Positions 8,176 to 17,662 are shown, counted from the stretch's first letter. The stretch: DNA of 64,000 nucleotides from WTKG01 sp963735005 (GCA_963735005.1 CAVTJA010000003.1:124001-188000); one strand, 5' to 3'. The notes: generated from the letters alone by a model not told the origin. A program made the numbers and translations.

Positions 8176-8730
8176 ATGACTAGTTCACATCGTTCCGCGG
8201 GCACTAGCGGGTTTGACCCCGGTCAGGCGGCCGACGCCATGTGGCGGGCAATGGAGCAGGCACGGGCGGGCGTCGAGAAGCGCGTCCGCACCCGGATGGG
8301 CAGGGGAGACGTGCGCGCGTCGGTGCTAGCGCTACTTGCCGAGGAGCCGATGCACGGCTACCAGATCATCCGCGAAATCGAGGAGCGCACGGGCGGCCGC
8401 TGGAAGCCCAGCGCGGGCTCCGTCTACCCGACGCTGCAGATGCTCGCCGACGAGGGCCTCGTCGCCGCTGAGACCCAGAATGACCGGAAGGTGTACATCC
8501 TGACGGAGGCAGGCCGGGAGGAGGCCGCTGCCGCCGAAACGGCGACGCCCTGGGACACCAAGGACACCGGCGACGCCGGCAGATTCACAGCGCTTCCCAA
8601 GGCAGGCATTGACCTGGCGCAAGCGGTTGCTCAGGTGGCGCGCACGGGTACGAGCGCCCAGCAGGAGAAGGCCGTCGAGGTGCTCCACCAGGCGCGCCGT
8701 ACGATGTATTCGATCCTCGCTCAGGACTAA
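8176..8730 (+). CDS. PadR family transcriptional regulator
   Basis: 184 aa. The winged-helix DNA-binding domain lies at about residues 40-120: 'VRASVLALLAEEPMHGYQIIREIEERTGGRWKPSAGSVYPTLQMLADEGLV', diagnostic for PadR. The C-terminal part is helical and likely a dimerisation arm. The ATG at 8176 is preceded by GGAGG (8166-8170). It may control the downstream ABC1-kinase gene (38 nt later) as well as itself; its ligand is unknown. Confidence 0.88.
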   Translation: MTSSHRSAGTSGFDPGQAADAMWRAMEQARAGVEKRVRTRMGRGDVRASVLALLAEEPMHGYQIIREIEERTGGRWKPSAGSVYPTLQMLADEGLVAAETQNDRKVYILTEAGREEAAAAETATPWDTKDTGDAGRFTALPKAGIDLAQAVAQVARTGTSAQQEKAVEVLHQARRTMYSILAQD

Positions 8731-8768
8731 CGCGGGTGCCGTTAGGCCGTCGGGGTCGAGGAGGTTCG

Positions 8769-10499
8769 ATGCCCGACATTGTGCGCGGTCGCGCGCGCTA
8801 CCGGCGCATCGTCAGGTTTGCCGCCCGGAACCTAGCGATTACCTGGTGGTACGAGATCTTCCTGCCGACCGTCGGCCTGTACCGCATCGCGGAACGCACG
8901 CGAGCGGCACGGCTTCAGAAGTTCGCCCGCCGATTTCGCGTGCTTGCCGTAGACCTCGGTGGGCTGATGATCAAACTTGGCCAGTACCTGTCGTCACGGC
9001 TCGACGTGCTGCCGCCTGCCGTCACGCGCGAACTTGAGGACCTCCAGGACGAAGTGCCGCCGGTCGCGTTCGCAGCGATCCGCGAGCTGGCCGAGGCGGA
9101 GCTTGGCGTGCCGCTCGAGCGTGTGTTCTCCGAGTTCGACGAGACCCCGGTGGCATCCGCCTCGCTCGGCCAGGCCTATAGCGCGCGGCTGTCGCCCCTC
9201 GACGGCGAGGTCTCTGGCCTTGATCGCGTCGTGGTCAAGGTGTTGCGCCCCGGTATCCGCGAAATCGTCGACATCGACGTCGCCGCGCTGCGCAAGGTGG
9301 GGAAGTGGCTCAGCAGCGTGCGGCTCGTGTCGGATCGTGTAGACGCACCCGAGCTCGTGGAGGAGTTCGCGCAGACGAGCCGCGAGGAGATCGACTACCT
9401 CGGCGAGGCCTCGTATTCCGAGCGTTTCGCCGAGAACTTCGCCGACGACCCGCGCGTGCGCGTGCCCGCCGTGGTGTGGGAGCGCACGACGCGGCAGGTG
9501 CTCACGCTCGAAGACGTCACCGCTATCAAGATCACCGACGCAGCGGCGTTGCGCGCCGCTGGCATCGACCCCAATGACGTTGCGCCGGTGTTCGCCGAGG
9601 TGATGTTCGACCAGTTCTTCCTGCACGGCTTCTTCCACGCTGACCCACACCCGGGCAATGTCTTTGTGACACCGCGCGACGCGGCGGATGGCGGCCCCGC
9701 GTGGACCCTGACATTCATCGACTTCGGCATGATGGGCGAGATCCCCGCGACGCTGCGGGCGGTGCTCCGCCGGTTCATCATCGCGGCCGCCGCGCGGGAC
9801 GGCAAGGCGATCGTCGCGGCGATGAACGAGGCGGGGGTGATCCTGCCGTCGGCGGACACTCGCGACATCGAACGAGTGATGGCCGAGCTGTTCGCCCGCT
9901 TTGGCGGCATGGGCTTCGCCGAGCTGCGAGAGGTGGACCCTCGCGAGTTCCGCGCTTTCGCCGAACAGTTCAAGGACGTCATCTTGACACTGCCGTTCCA
10001 ACTGCCGCAGAACTTCCTGTTGCTGATGAGGGCGGCGTCGCTCACCTCGGGCGTGTCGAGCGCGCTCAACCCGCAGTACAACCTGTGGGACTCCGTCGAG
10101 CCTTACGCCAAGCAACTCCTGCAGGATGAGGGAGCCAACCTTGTGCGCGACCTCGCCCGGGAGGCCATGGACACCGCCGCGGTGTTGTGGCGCCTGCCGA
10201 AGCGAATCGACGGCATCCTCACCAAGGTCGAAGACGGCACGCTGCCGCTCTCGGCTCCGGCGCTAGAAAGCGGCGTCGCGCGGCTTGAGCGCACGTGGCG
10301 TCGCGTCGTCTCCGCGCTGTTGTTCGGCGCGCTAGTTGATCGCCGGCGCCATCGTGCGCGCCGACGCGGACACGTTGGGAACGGTGTTGATGGCATCGTC
10401 CGCGTTGCCTTTGCTCCACGCGCTGTTCGCGAGGCGCACGGGTCGGTAGGGGGCCAGCCCGGCCGGGGTGGGACCATGGGAGGAGAGGGAGGGCCATGA
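8769..10499 (+). CDS. ABC1/UbiB-family atypical kinase (AarF-like), C-terminus frameshifted
   Basis: Open frame of 576 aa from the ATG at 8769, which follows GAGGAGG. UbiB-family features are the KLGQYLSSR-type motif, the Ala-rich 'VASASLGQAY' loop, the VVVKVLRPGI lysine, HADPHPGN and the metal-binding IDFG. In actinobacteria these proteins influence lipid or quinone metabolism; the exact role is unknown. After about position 10337 the frame turns into Arg-rich nonsense, while the +1 frame gives 'IAGAIVRADADTLGTVL..SSALPLLHALFARR', the expected C-terminal membrane segment, ending at TAG 10447-10449. The length 8769-10449 equals 3n+1, so one surplus base near 10335-10340 explains it. The intact product would be about 559 aa. 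Confidence 0.85.
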   Translation: MPDIVRGRARYRRIVRFAARNLAITWWYEIFLPTVGLYRIAERTRAARLQKFARRFRVLAVDLGGLMIKLGQYLSSRLDVLPPAVTRELEDLQDEVPPVAFAAIRELAEAELGVPLERVFSEFDETPVASASLGQAYSARLSPLDGEVSGLDRVVVKVLRPGIREIVDIDVAALRKVGKWLSSVRLVSDRVDAPELVEEFAQTSREEIDYLGEASYSERFAENFADDPRVRVPAVVWERTTRQVLTLEDVTAIKITDAAALRAAGIDPNDVAPVFAEVMFDQFFLHGFFHADPHPGNVFVTPRDAADGGPAWTLTFIDFGMMGEIPATLRAVLRRFIIAAAARDGKAIVAAMNEAGVILPSADTRDIERVMAELFARFGGMGFAELREVDPREFRAFAEQFKDVILTLPFQLPQNFLLLMRAASLTSGVSSALNPQYNLWDSVEPYAKQLLQDEGANLVRDLAREAMDTAAVLWRLPKRIDGILTKVEDGTLPLSAPALESGVARLERTWRRVVSALLFGALVDRRRHRARRRGHVGNGVDGIVRVAFAPRAVREAHGSVGGQPGRGGTMGGEGGP

Positions 10500-10924
10500 C
10501 GCAGCCGCCAACGCCATTCGACAAGCACGAGTCGGGCGCATATCTGCACGGGACCAAGGCTGCGCTGGGCCCCGGTGACGTCCTGACGCCAGGCTTTGGC
10601 TCCAACTTCCACGACGGCCGCGTCGCGAACTACGTCTACTTCACGCAGACGCTCGACGCCGCAGCCTGGGGAGCCGAACTTGCGCGCGGCGACGGGTCTC
10701 CGCGCATCTACATCGTCGAGCCGAGAGGCGAAGTCGAGGACGACCCAAACGTGACCGACAAGAAGTTCCCCGGCAACCCCACGCTGTCGTTCCGCACGGC
10801 GCAGCCGGTCACCATCGTGGGCGAATTGCTCGATTGGACGGGCCACACGCCGGAGCAACTTCAGGCGATGAAGGATGGACTCGCGCGTCTCAAACGGGAG
10901 GGTCTGGACGTAATCGACGACTAG
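10496..10924 (+). CDS. arr: NAD(+)--rifampin ADP-ribosyltransferase
   Basis: 142 aa, the usual Arr size. The enzyme transfers ADP-ribose from NAD+ to the rifamycin C23 hydroxyl and inactivates the drug. Family signatures are present in order: 'YLHGTKA', 'GDVLTPGF.SN', 'NYVYFT.TLDAAAWGAELA', 'IYIVEP.G.VEDDPNVTDKKFPGNPT.S.R' and 'PVTIVGEL..W'. A GGAGGAGAGGGAGG purine tract precedes the ATG. The gene resembles core-genome arr copies of environmental actinobacteria; nothing nearby suggests recent transfer. Confidence 0.93.
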   Translation: MTQPPTPFDKHESGAYLHGTKAALGPGDVLTPGFGSNFHDGRVANYVYFTQTLDAAAWGAELARGDGSPRIYIVEPRGEVEDDPNVTDKKFPGNPTLSFRTAQPVTIVGELLDWTGHTPEQLQAMKDGLARLKREGLDVIDD

Positions 10925-10983
10925 CGGCGGTGCGCACGCGGCTTCGGTCGCACGTACCTCCCCGGGTACGCCACAATGGGCAA

Positions 10984-12246
10984 GTGACAGAACCAATGTT
11001 GCTGGTCATCGTCGTCGGGACCGCTCTCGCTTTCGACTTCACCAACGGGTTCCACGACACCGGCAACGCTATGGCGACGTCCATCGCGACGCGGGCACTC
11101 AAGCCCCGCCAGGCCGTCCTGCTGTCCGCCACGCTGAACATGGTGGGCGCGTTCCTGTCGCTCGCCGTGGCCGCCACGATCGCCAAGGGCATCGTCGACG
11201 CGGGCATCGTGACGCTCGACGTGGTGCTTGCTGGGCTCGCGGGCGCGATCGTGTGGAACCTCGTCACGTGGCTGTTCGGTATCCCGTCGAGCTCGTCGCA
11301 CGCGCTCGTGGGCGGCGTCGTCGGCGCGGTGCTCGCCGCGGCAGGTGCGGGCGGCGTGTTGTGGTCAAGCCTCTTCGCGAAGGTGATGATCCCCGCGCTC
11401 GTGGCGCCGCTCGTCGCGATCGTTGTGGGCGCGGTCGCGACCTGGCTCGTGTCGCGCATCACCAAGGACGTACCGCAGGAAACGAATGACCGATGGTTCC
11501 GCTGGGGCCAGATCGGGTCGGCCTCCCTCGTCTCGCTCGCGCACGGCACCAACGACGCCCAGAAGTCGATGGGCATCATCCTGCTCGCCCTCATCGCTGG
11601 CAACGCCGTACCCGCCGACGCCGGGGTGCCGCTTTGGGTCATTGTCAGTTGCGCGCTGGCCATGGGGGTTGGCACCTACACCGGCGGCTGGCGTGTGATC
11701 CGGACGCTAGGCAAGGGACTCGTCGAGTTGGAGCCGCGCCAGGGGATGTCTGCCGAGACCTCCTCCGCCGCCGTCATCATGTTGTCGAGCCACTTCGGTT
11801 TCTCGCTGTCCACCACGCACGTCGCGACAGGCTCCATTCTTGGGTCAGGCGTGGGCATGAAGGGCGCCTCGGTTCGGTGGTCGCTCGCGGGCAGGATGTT
11901 CGCTGCTTGGCTGATCACGGTGCCGTCCGCGGGCGTCGTCGGCGCGGCGTTCTACGCGGTGTCGTCGCTCGCGGGCTCGTATGGAGTGTTCGCGCTACTA
12001 GTCGCCATCGCGTGGCGTGGTCTTCTGGTGGGCGCGACGTCAGCCGATCAACCACCGCAACGTCAACGATGCCTGGGAGTCTGGGGCTGGCGCGACGTCC
12101 GCCCTGGCGGAGATGGTCGTCGACCACGAGCAGCGGATCCCCGCCCGCAAGGCGCGCAAGAAGCCAAAGCTGAGTGCTCGCGCCAAGGCCCGCAAGAAGG
12201 CGAAGGCCGCGGACGGGAATGGGTAGCGCCATGTCTGGACTCGTGA
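10984..12246 (+). CDS. pit: Inorganic phosphate transporter, PiT family (C-terminus frameshifted)
   Basis: GTG start at 10984. A low-affinity phosphate:cation symporter with about ten membrane segments. PiT signatures appear twice: 'TNGFHDTGNAMATSIATRAL' near the N-terminus and 'SLAHGTNDAQKSMGII' in the second half. The reading frame goes out of register near 12012-12018. The +1 frame continues 'VVFWWARRQPINHRNVNDAWE' and ends with a Lys-rich tail (KARKKPKLSARAKARKK) at TAG 12224-12226, the normal C-terminus. 10984-12226 equals 3n+1, consistent with one extra base. The intact protein would be about 413 aa. A small membrane protein gene follows. Confidence 0.88.
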   Translation: MTEPMLLVIVVGTALAFDFTNGFHDTGNAMATSIATRALKPRQAVLLSATLNMVGAFLSLAVAATIAKGIVDAGIVTLDVVLAGLAGAIVWNLVTWLFGIPSSSSHALVGGVVGAVLAAAGAGGVLWSSLFAKVMIPALVAPLVAIVVGAVATWLVSRITKDVPQETNDRWFRWGQIGSASLVSLAHGTNDAQKSMGIILLALIAGNAVPADAGVPLWVIVSCALAMGVGTYTGGWRVIRTLGKGLVELEPRQGMSAETSSAAVIMLSSHFGFSLSTTHVATGSILGSGVGMKGASVRWSLAGRMFAAWLITVPSAGVVGAAFYAVSSLAGSYGVFALLVAIAWRGLLVGATSADQPPQRQRCLGVWGWRDVRPGGDGRRPRAADPRPQGAQEAKAECSRQGPQEGEGRGREWVAPCLDS

Positions 12247-12464
12247 ACTGGAGCGCGCTTGCGAACGTCGTGTTCGTTGGCGTGATCGTGGGCGGCGGGC
12301 TCCCGGCGCTGTTCGCGCTCGGGGTGCGTGCGCTCGATGGGGCAGGATCGCGCGACGACCTTGGCGAGCGCAAGCGCGCCCGCGTCGTCGCCGCGGTGGC
12401 GTGCTTCTCGCTGGTGATCGCCGCGCTGCTGTTCGCGATCGTACTGGTGGGCCTGGGCTCCTAG
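12231..12464 (+). CDS. Small membrane protein downstream of pit
   Basis: 77 aa from ATG 12231; an alternative ATG at 12219 would overlap the natural pit stop. There are two hydrophobic helices (VVFVGVIVGGGLPALFALGV and VAAVACFSLVIAALLFAIVLVGL) separated by a charged loop. I know no named family. Its position right behind pit suggests an accessory subunit, which is inference. Its TAG stop shares the palindrome CTAG with the TAG stop of the opposite gene. Confidence 0.7.
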   Translation: MSGLVNWSALANVVFVGVIVGGGLPALFALGVRALDGAGSRDDLGERKRARVVAAVACFSLVIAALLFAIVLVGLGS

Positions 12465-13240
12465 CCGCGCGCCCGGGCGCGCGGCGGCCACGGGATGAGC
12501 ATCGACGTGCGGCGCTGGTAGCCGGCGTAGTCGGGATGCCGCTCGCGCGAGATTTCCTCCGTGAATCGCGTTGAGCCCACGAACAGCAAGGTGAGGACCA
12601 CTGCGCCGGTCGCTGTCCACAGCCACGGCGTTCCCGCGGCCGCGATCGCGAACCCCAGCACCACCCACCATTGGGAGATCTCGAAAAAGTAGTTGGGGTG
12701 ACGGCTGAAACGGAAAAGCCCCGTGTCGAGCACCCCGCCCCGGGCGTGCGATCGGTGGAAGTTCCACCGCTGCTGGTCCGCGACGGTTTCACCCGCGAGC
12801 AACCCGAGGAATACCGCGGCCAGCGCCCACTCTGGCGCGCCCAGGGTGCCCGGATGCTGCGACACGGTCCACGCCGGCAGAGTGATCGCGAGCAACAGCG
12901 CGTTCTGGAAGCCCGCGATGAAAACGACGTTGAAGGCCGCGTACGCCCATCCGGGCATGCGCTGGCGCAGGATTGCCCACCGGTAGTCCTCGCCGCCGGG
13001 CGCGTAGCCGCCGCGCCGCGCGAAGTTCACGGTCAGCCTGGCCCCCCACAGCGTGATGAGCACCGCCACCAAGGTAACCCGAGCGTCGTCCGCCCGCGCC
13101 GCGAACACCCACGCGAACGCGACGGGCGAGATAGACCAGATGCGGTCCGTCCACGAGTATTCGCGGGTGATCACCGACAGCAGCCAACAGCCCGCGGCGA
13201 TCCCGACGCATATCCAGATGTTGAGGACGACAGCAGTCAT
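12461..13240 (-). CDS. DUF1295 / steroid 5-alpha-reductase-like membrane protein
   Basis: 259 aa with about seven membrane segments. The C-terminal half carries 'TGLFRFSRHPNYFFEISQWW', the conserved isoprenylcysteine methyltransferase/5-alpha-reductase cofactor-binding region, and 'ERHPDYAGYQRRTSMLIPWPP', typical of DUF1295. The substrate is probably a lipid or isoprenoid but unknown. The start ATG overlaps the stop of the HupE gene by 4 nt, so they are co-translated. Confidence 0.87.
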   Translation of the reverse strand: MTAVVLNIWICVGIAAGCWLLSVITREYSWTDRIWSISPVAFAWVFAARADDARVTLVAVLITLWGARLTVNFARRGGYAPGGEDYRWAILRQRMPGWAYAAFNVVFIAGFQNALLLAITLPAWTVSQHPGTLGAPEWALAAVFLGLLAGETVADQQRWNFHRSHARGGVLDTGLFRFSRHPNYFFEISQWWVVLGFAIAAAGTPWLWTATGAVVLTLLFVGSTRFTEEISRERHPDYAGYQRRTSMLIPWPPRARARG

Positions 13241-14553
13241 GCGCCGACGCTAGCACCAGCCCGAGAGGGCGCGGCGCGGCGCCGCACGCGTGTCCAGGCA
13301 CGCGCCGCCACCGCGACCGCGGCGATAGCCATGGCCACCACCTCGGGGTTGTTGCCGTCGAAGCCGCCGATAGGCAGGTGGGTGCCGACCCACGTCAGGC
13401 CGGAGCGGTCCGCGATCCACAACGCGGCCACGCCCGCGACGACGGCAAGGATCACCCGCCGGAGGGTCTTGCCATTCGCGACGAAAACGAGCACGGGGAT
13501 GAAGAGGGCCAGGGCGGCAAGTTGCGCCGCCTCGAGCCCCGCGTTGAAGGCGAAGACCGCCCAGGCGAGGTTCCCGCCGCTCAGCCCGATCTGGTCGAGC
13601 GCCTCGGCAAAGCCGAAGCCGTGGATCAGGCCGATGAGCGCGACGGGCACGAGGCCCAACCGTGGCGAAACCAGTCCGCGCTCCGCCCCAAGGGCGTGCA
13701 GCGCGCCCACCGCGATCGTCACCGCGATGGCGATCTCGATCAGGCTGGTCGGAAGCGCGAGCGAGGTAGTCGCGACGAGCGCGAGGCTCGCGGAGTGCCC
13801 GGCGGCGAACGCTAGGGACGTGACCACGGCGAGGCCAAGGAGCTTCCGCGGGCTACGTTCGTCAGGCGAGCCACCGCGCCCCCGCTCCCACGGTGCGGCG
13901 AGGCCGATGGCGAGTATCAGCATGATGAACACGTGGTCAAGGCCGTGCCGGAAGTGTTGGAAGCCCGCCTCGAATGCCGTGGCGCGCGGCGAGACCACAA
14001 CGTCTCCGAGCGAGAAGCGGACGGCAGGGGAGTCGTGGGAGAGCGTGGCGATGAGCGTCTGGGTGGGGTCCCCCGCGAGGCCCGGCCACGGCACCACCGA
14101 CACCAGCGCGGTGTGCGCGGGCACTACGTCGCTGACGAGCGTCCAGGTGAGCTCGAGCGTGCTGAGGTCCCGCTGTTGTGGATCGGCGACCAGCGCGATC
14201 TCAACTACGGCCTTGCCGAGCGCCGCCGACGCGACCTTCAGCGGAATCTCGCCGTTGGCGTCGGCAAGCGACACCCTGGCGAGAATGTAGTCGCCGACCG
14301 CGCCCTGATCGGCAAGGACGCTGGTGACCGTCTCGACGCCGCGGCCCTCGGCGATCAAAGCCTTTCGCCACTGGAAGACGGGCACGATGGCGGTGACCTC
14401 GAGGCTGCCGCTCTCCGTCGCAGCGACGGTGATGAGGGTCTCGTTGCCCGAGTGCGCCTGCGCCGGGGTAGCGAGGCCGGTGACCGCCGCAAGCACCGCT
14501 GTGACGACGAGAATTGCCCGCGTTGCCGATGCACGGTTGGGGCGGGCGTTCAC
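13237..14553 (-). CDS. HupE/UreJ-family membrane protein
   Basis: 438 aa. A signal peptide (ATPAQAHS cleavage region) is followed by an extracellular domain of about 180 residues, then a HupE/UreJ_2 membrane domain with the conserved 'HGLDHVFIMLI', 'FAAGHSASLAL' and 'LIHGFGFAEAL' motifs. Family members transport or handle Ni/Co for hydrogenase and urease, but many fused versions like this one have no assigned metal. No hydrogenase or urease gene lies nearby. Coupled by ATGA overlap to the DUF1295 gene. Confidence 0.85.
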   Translation of the reverse strand: MNARPNRASATRAILVVTAVLAAVTGLATPAQAHSGNETLITVAATESGSLEVTAIVPVFQWRKALIAEGRGVETVTSVLADQGAVGDYILARVSLADANGEIPLKVASAALGKAVVEIALVADPQQRDLSTLELTWTLVSDVVPAHTALVSVVPWPGLAGDPTQTLIATLSHDSPAVRFSLGDVVVSPRATAFEAGFQHFRHGLDHVFIMLILAIGLAAPWERGRGGSPDERSPRKLLGLAVVTSLAFAAGHSASLALVATTSLALPTSLIEIAIAVTIAVGALHALGAERGLVSPRLGLVPVALIGLIHGFGFAEALDQIGLSGGNLAWAVFAFNAGLEAAQLAALALFIPVLVFVANGKTLRRVILAVVAGVAALWIADRSGLTWVGTHLPIGGFDGNNPEVVAMAIAAVAVAARAWTRVRRRAAPSRAGASVGA

Positions 14554-14623
14554 GCACTCAGGCTAACCCCGAGTCGAGCCGCGAGATGCACCAGGGCGGG
14601 GGCAGAATCTTCGCACCCGAGGC

Positions 14624-15637
14624 ATGATGGACACCATGGACACACGCATCCTTGGAAGCGGCAACCCGACGGGCGGGCTTGAGGTCTCGGCGCTCGGGCT
14701 TGGCTGCATGGGCATGACCTTCGCCTACGGGCCCGGCCCCGACCGTAGCTCCAACATCGCACTGCTGCGCGCCGCGGTCGACCGCGGCGTCACCTTCTTC
14801 GACACGGCCGAGATGTACGGGCCGTTCCACAACGAGATCCTGGTGGGGGAGGCTCTGCGGCCCGTCCGCGACAAGGTAGTCATCGCCACCAAATTCGCGT
14901 TCGAGTTCACGCCGGACGGCAAGCGCGTGGGCATCAACAGCCAGCCCGCGCACATCAAGAAGGTCGCCGACGAATGCTTGGGCCGCCTGGGTATAGACAC
15001 CATCGACCTGTTCTATCAGCACCGCGTGGACCCGAACGTGCCCATTGAGGACGTCGCGGGGGCGGTGGGCGAGCTCATCGCGGCCGGCAAGGTGCGTCAC
15101 TTCGGCCTGTCCGAGGCGGGTGCGGGGACAATTCGGCGCGCGCACGCTGTCACGCCCGTGACGGCGCTGCAGACCGAGTACTCGCTCTGGGAGCGGGGGG
15201 TCGAGGCCGAAATTCTGCCGACGCTCGCGGAACTCGGCGTCGGGTTCGTCCCGTACAGCCCGCTGGGGCGCGGTTTCCTCACGGGCGCCATCGACGCCAC
15301 CACAAAGTTTGCCGACGACGACTTCCGAAACATCGTGCCCCGCTTCGACGCCGCCGCGCGCGAAGCCAACGGCGCCCTCGTCGCGAGCATCGGCCACATC
15401 GCGGCCAAACTTGGTGCGACGGTGGCGCAGGTCGCGCTCGCCTGGCTGCTCGCGCAGCAGCCGTGGATCGTGCCCATCCCCGGCACGCGCCGGCTGGAGC
15501 GGCTCGAGGAAAACCTGGCCGCCGCGGACATGGCGCTCTCGGCGACGGATATCGCGGAAATCACCGCCGCGTCGGACGCCGTCGCCATCCAGGGCACGCG
15601 TTACCCCGAGGCCGCGATGGGTGGTTTGGGGCTGTAG
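14624..15637 (+). CDS. Aldo/keto reductase
   Basis: 337 aa (332 if the second in-frame ATG at 14636 is used). NADPH-dependent (beta/alpha)8 reductase. The catalytic Asp and Tyr are in 'FFDTAEMYGP', a Lys lies in 'VVIATKFAF', and the catalytic His is in 'DLFYQHRVDP'. 'GLSEAG' and the C-terminal 'PIPGTRRLERLEEN' cofactor segment are also present. It belongs to the YakC/AKR13-like group that reduces a broad range of aldehydes. It lies 57 nt before an OsmC gene on the same strand. Confidence 0.92.
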   Translation: MMDTMDTRILGSGNPTGGLEVSALGLGCMGMTFAYGPGPDRSSNIALLRAAVDRGVTFFDTAEMYGPFHNEILVGEALRPVRDKVVIATKFAFEFTPDGKRVGINSQPAHIKKVADECLGRLGIDTIDLFYQHRVDPNVPIEDVAGAVGELIAAGKVRHFGLSEAGAGTIRRAHAVTPVTALQTEYSLWERGVEAEILPTLAELGVGFVPYSPLGRGFLTGAIDATTKFADDDFRNIVPRFDAAAREANGALVASIGHIAAKLGATVAQVALAWLLAQQPWIVPIPGTRRLERLEENLAAADMALSATDIAEITAASDAVAIQGTRYPEAAMGGLGL

Positions 15638-15694
15638 TAGACGCGTCCCATGATTCGATGGGACGACGACAACCAATTACGGGAGGCTTCACAC

Positions 15695-16123
15695 ATGACC
15701 GCCACGAGCTCAGCACATGCCCACTGGTCCGGGGACCTCGCCTCGGGAGCCGGCGCCACCAAGGTCGCGTCGTCGGCATTCCCCGAGGCGCCGATCAATT
15801 GGACCGCGCGCGCTGAGGGCAGTGCGACCACCACCACGCCCGAGGAGTTGCTCGCAGCCGCACACGCGTCGTGCTTCTCCATGGCGCTTTCGAACGAGCT
15901 CGGCAAGAACGGCACGCCGCCCACGCGGCTTGACGTCGATGCTGCTGTGACGTTCGTTCCAGGAACTGGTGTGACGACGAGCGTCATCACAGTAGTGGGC
16001 GACGTGCCGGGGCTGAACGCAGACGAGTTTGCGGCGTTCGCGGCTGGCGCGAAGGACGGCTGCCCGGTATCGCAGGCGTTGGCTGGCGTCGAGATTTCGC
16101 TCGGCAGCGTCAGCTTGGTCTAG
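15695..16123 (+). CDS. OsmC-family peroxiredoxin-like protein
   Basis: 142 aa. OsmC/Ohr proteins reduce organic hydroperoxides with two cysteines. Here one is in 'AAHASCFSMALSNEL' and the second in 'KDGCPVSQALAGVEI', the standard spacing. The ATG at 15695 follows GGGAGG. With the preceding aldo/keto reductase it forms an oxidative/electrophile stress pair. Confidence 0.92.
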   Translation: MTATSSAHAHWSGDLASGAGATKVASSAFPEAPINWTARAEGSATTTTPEELLAAAHASCFSMALSNELGKNGTPPTRLDVDAAVTFVPGTGVTTSVITVVGDVPGLNADEFAAFAAGAKDGCPVSQALAGVEISLGSVSLV

Positions 16124-16131
16124 TGCCCGCT

Positions 16132-17662
16132 CTACCAGGCGGACGGCTTGTAGTCCTTGAGAAATACCCCGTAGAGGTCCTCCCCGGCTTCGCCGCGCAC
16201 GATCGGGTCGTACACCCGGGCCGCACCGTCCACAAGATCGAGCGGGGCGTGGAAGCCCTCCTCGGCCAGGCGAACCTTGGTGGGGTGGGGCCGCTCGTCG
16301 GTGATCCATCCGGTGTCCACGCTCGTCATCAGGATCGCGTCGGTCTCGAAGAGCTCCCGCGCGCTCGTGCGCGTCAGCATGTTCACCGCGGCCTTCGCCA
16401 TGTTGGTGTGCGGGTGCCCCGGCCCCTTGTAGCCCCGGCTGAACACGCCCTCCATCGCGGACACGTTGACGACGTACGCGCGTCCCCGCGCCCGCGCCGC
16501 CGCCGCAAGCTGCGGGCGTAACCGGCTGAGCAGAATGAAGGGCGCAGTCTCGTTGCACAGCTGAACCTCGAGCAGTTCCCGAGCGTCCACCTCACCCACG
16601 CCCTGCACCCAGCTGTTGGTGTCGTGGAGGTCGGGCACCAGGCCGCCCGCATCAATAGCGGAGCCATCGGCAAGCCTCTCAAGCGACGACGACCCGGGCG
16701 CGAGAGCTGCGTCAGTCAGTGCCTGCGCGCTGGCGGCGGCGCCTGCGGAACCGTTGTGGACGCCCATCTCGGCGGCGTGAGCGGAGGCGAGCAACGGGTG
16801 CGCGGTAATCGCCTCGGTGAGCGCCTGGGGGTGCTCGTCGGCGGTGTGACCAAAGGTCAGTAATTCCGGGCCGCGGCCCTCGTCCCACAGCCCAGGGGAC
16901 AACGGAGCCGACTCCGCATCGGCCAGGGGCGCGTACGCGCCGGGGGAGCGGCGCACCGTCTGCGCGGCATTGTTGATCAGAATGTCCAAGCGGGCCGCGC
17001 GCGGCTTCGGCGTCGGCGAGCGCGATCACCTGGGCCGGATCGCGCAGGTCGATGCCGACCACCCGCAGCCGGTTGAGCCAGTCCGATGCGTCGGCCATGG
17101 CGGCGAAGCGGCGCACCGCGTCGCGCGGGAACCGGGTGGTGATGGTGGTGTGGGCGCCGTCCCGTAGTAGGCGCAGCGCGATGTGCATGCCGATCTTGGC
17201 GCGGCCGCCGGTGAGGAGCGCGCGCTTGCCGCTGAGGTCGGTGCTGGCGTCGCGCTTGGCGTGGCTCATGGCCGCACAGTCTGGGCATAGCTGGTGGTAG
17301 AAGGCGTCAACCCGCGTGTACTGGTGCTTGCAGATGTAGCACGCGCGCGGTTTCATAAGCGTCCCGGCGGCCGCTGCGGTGGTGGAGGACGTCAACTCAA
17401 GCCCGCGGGTCTCGTCGTCGATCCGGTCTGGCGCGCCCGTGGCGGTGGCGGCGACAACCGCGCGGTCGTGCGCCTGGATGCCGGCACGCTTCTCCTTGCG
17501 ACGCGATGCCTTGTGCGCCTTGAACATGTGCGCCGTGCCGCGGCGCAGCGCAACGTAGTCCGGGTGGTCCTCGTCGAGCGCTCCACCCTCCGCCAGCACG
17601 CGCAGCGCGATGGCGAGTTCCTCGGGGTCAATCCCGGTTGTGGGCGGGGTGTCGTCGTGCAC
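16132..17662 (-). pseudogene. SDR family oxidoreductase with N-terminal zinc-ribbon-like region (frameshifted)
   Basis: GTG start at 17662. The N-terminal helical region is followed by a CxxC pair ('CYICKHQ' and 'LCPDCA') that resembles a zinc ribbon, then the SDR motif 'ALLTGGRAKIGMHIAL' and 'GIDLRDP'. Near 16990 the frame breaks: the C-terminal half (from 'DILINNAAQTVRR' to 'LKDYKPSAW') continues in another frame. The total length of 1531 nt equals 3n+1, so one extra base restores a protein of about 509 aa. This architecture is common in actinobacteria as an uncharacterised oxidoreductase. Whether the break is real or a sequence error cannot be decided here. Confidence 0.8.

Noticed and set aside
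12671..14290. 539-codon plus-strand frame across the DUF1295 and HupE genes
   Set aside because: Spans two well-supported opposite genes and their junction; Arg/Ala-rich composition typical of a shadow frame.
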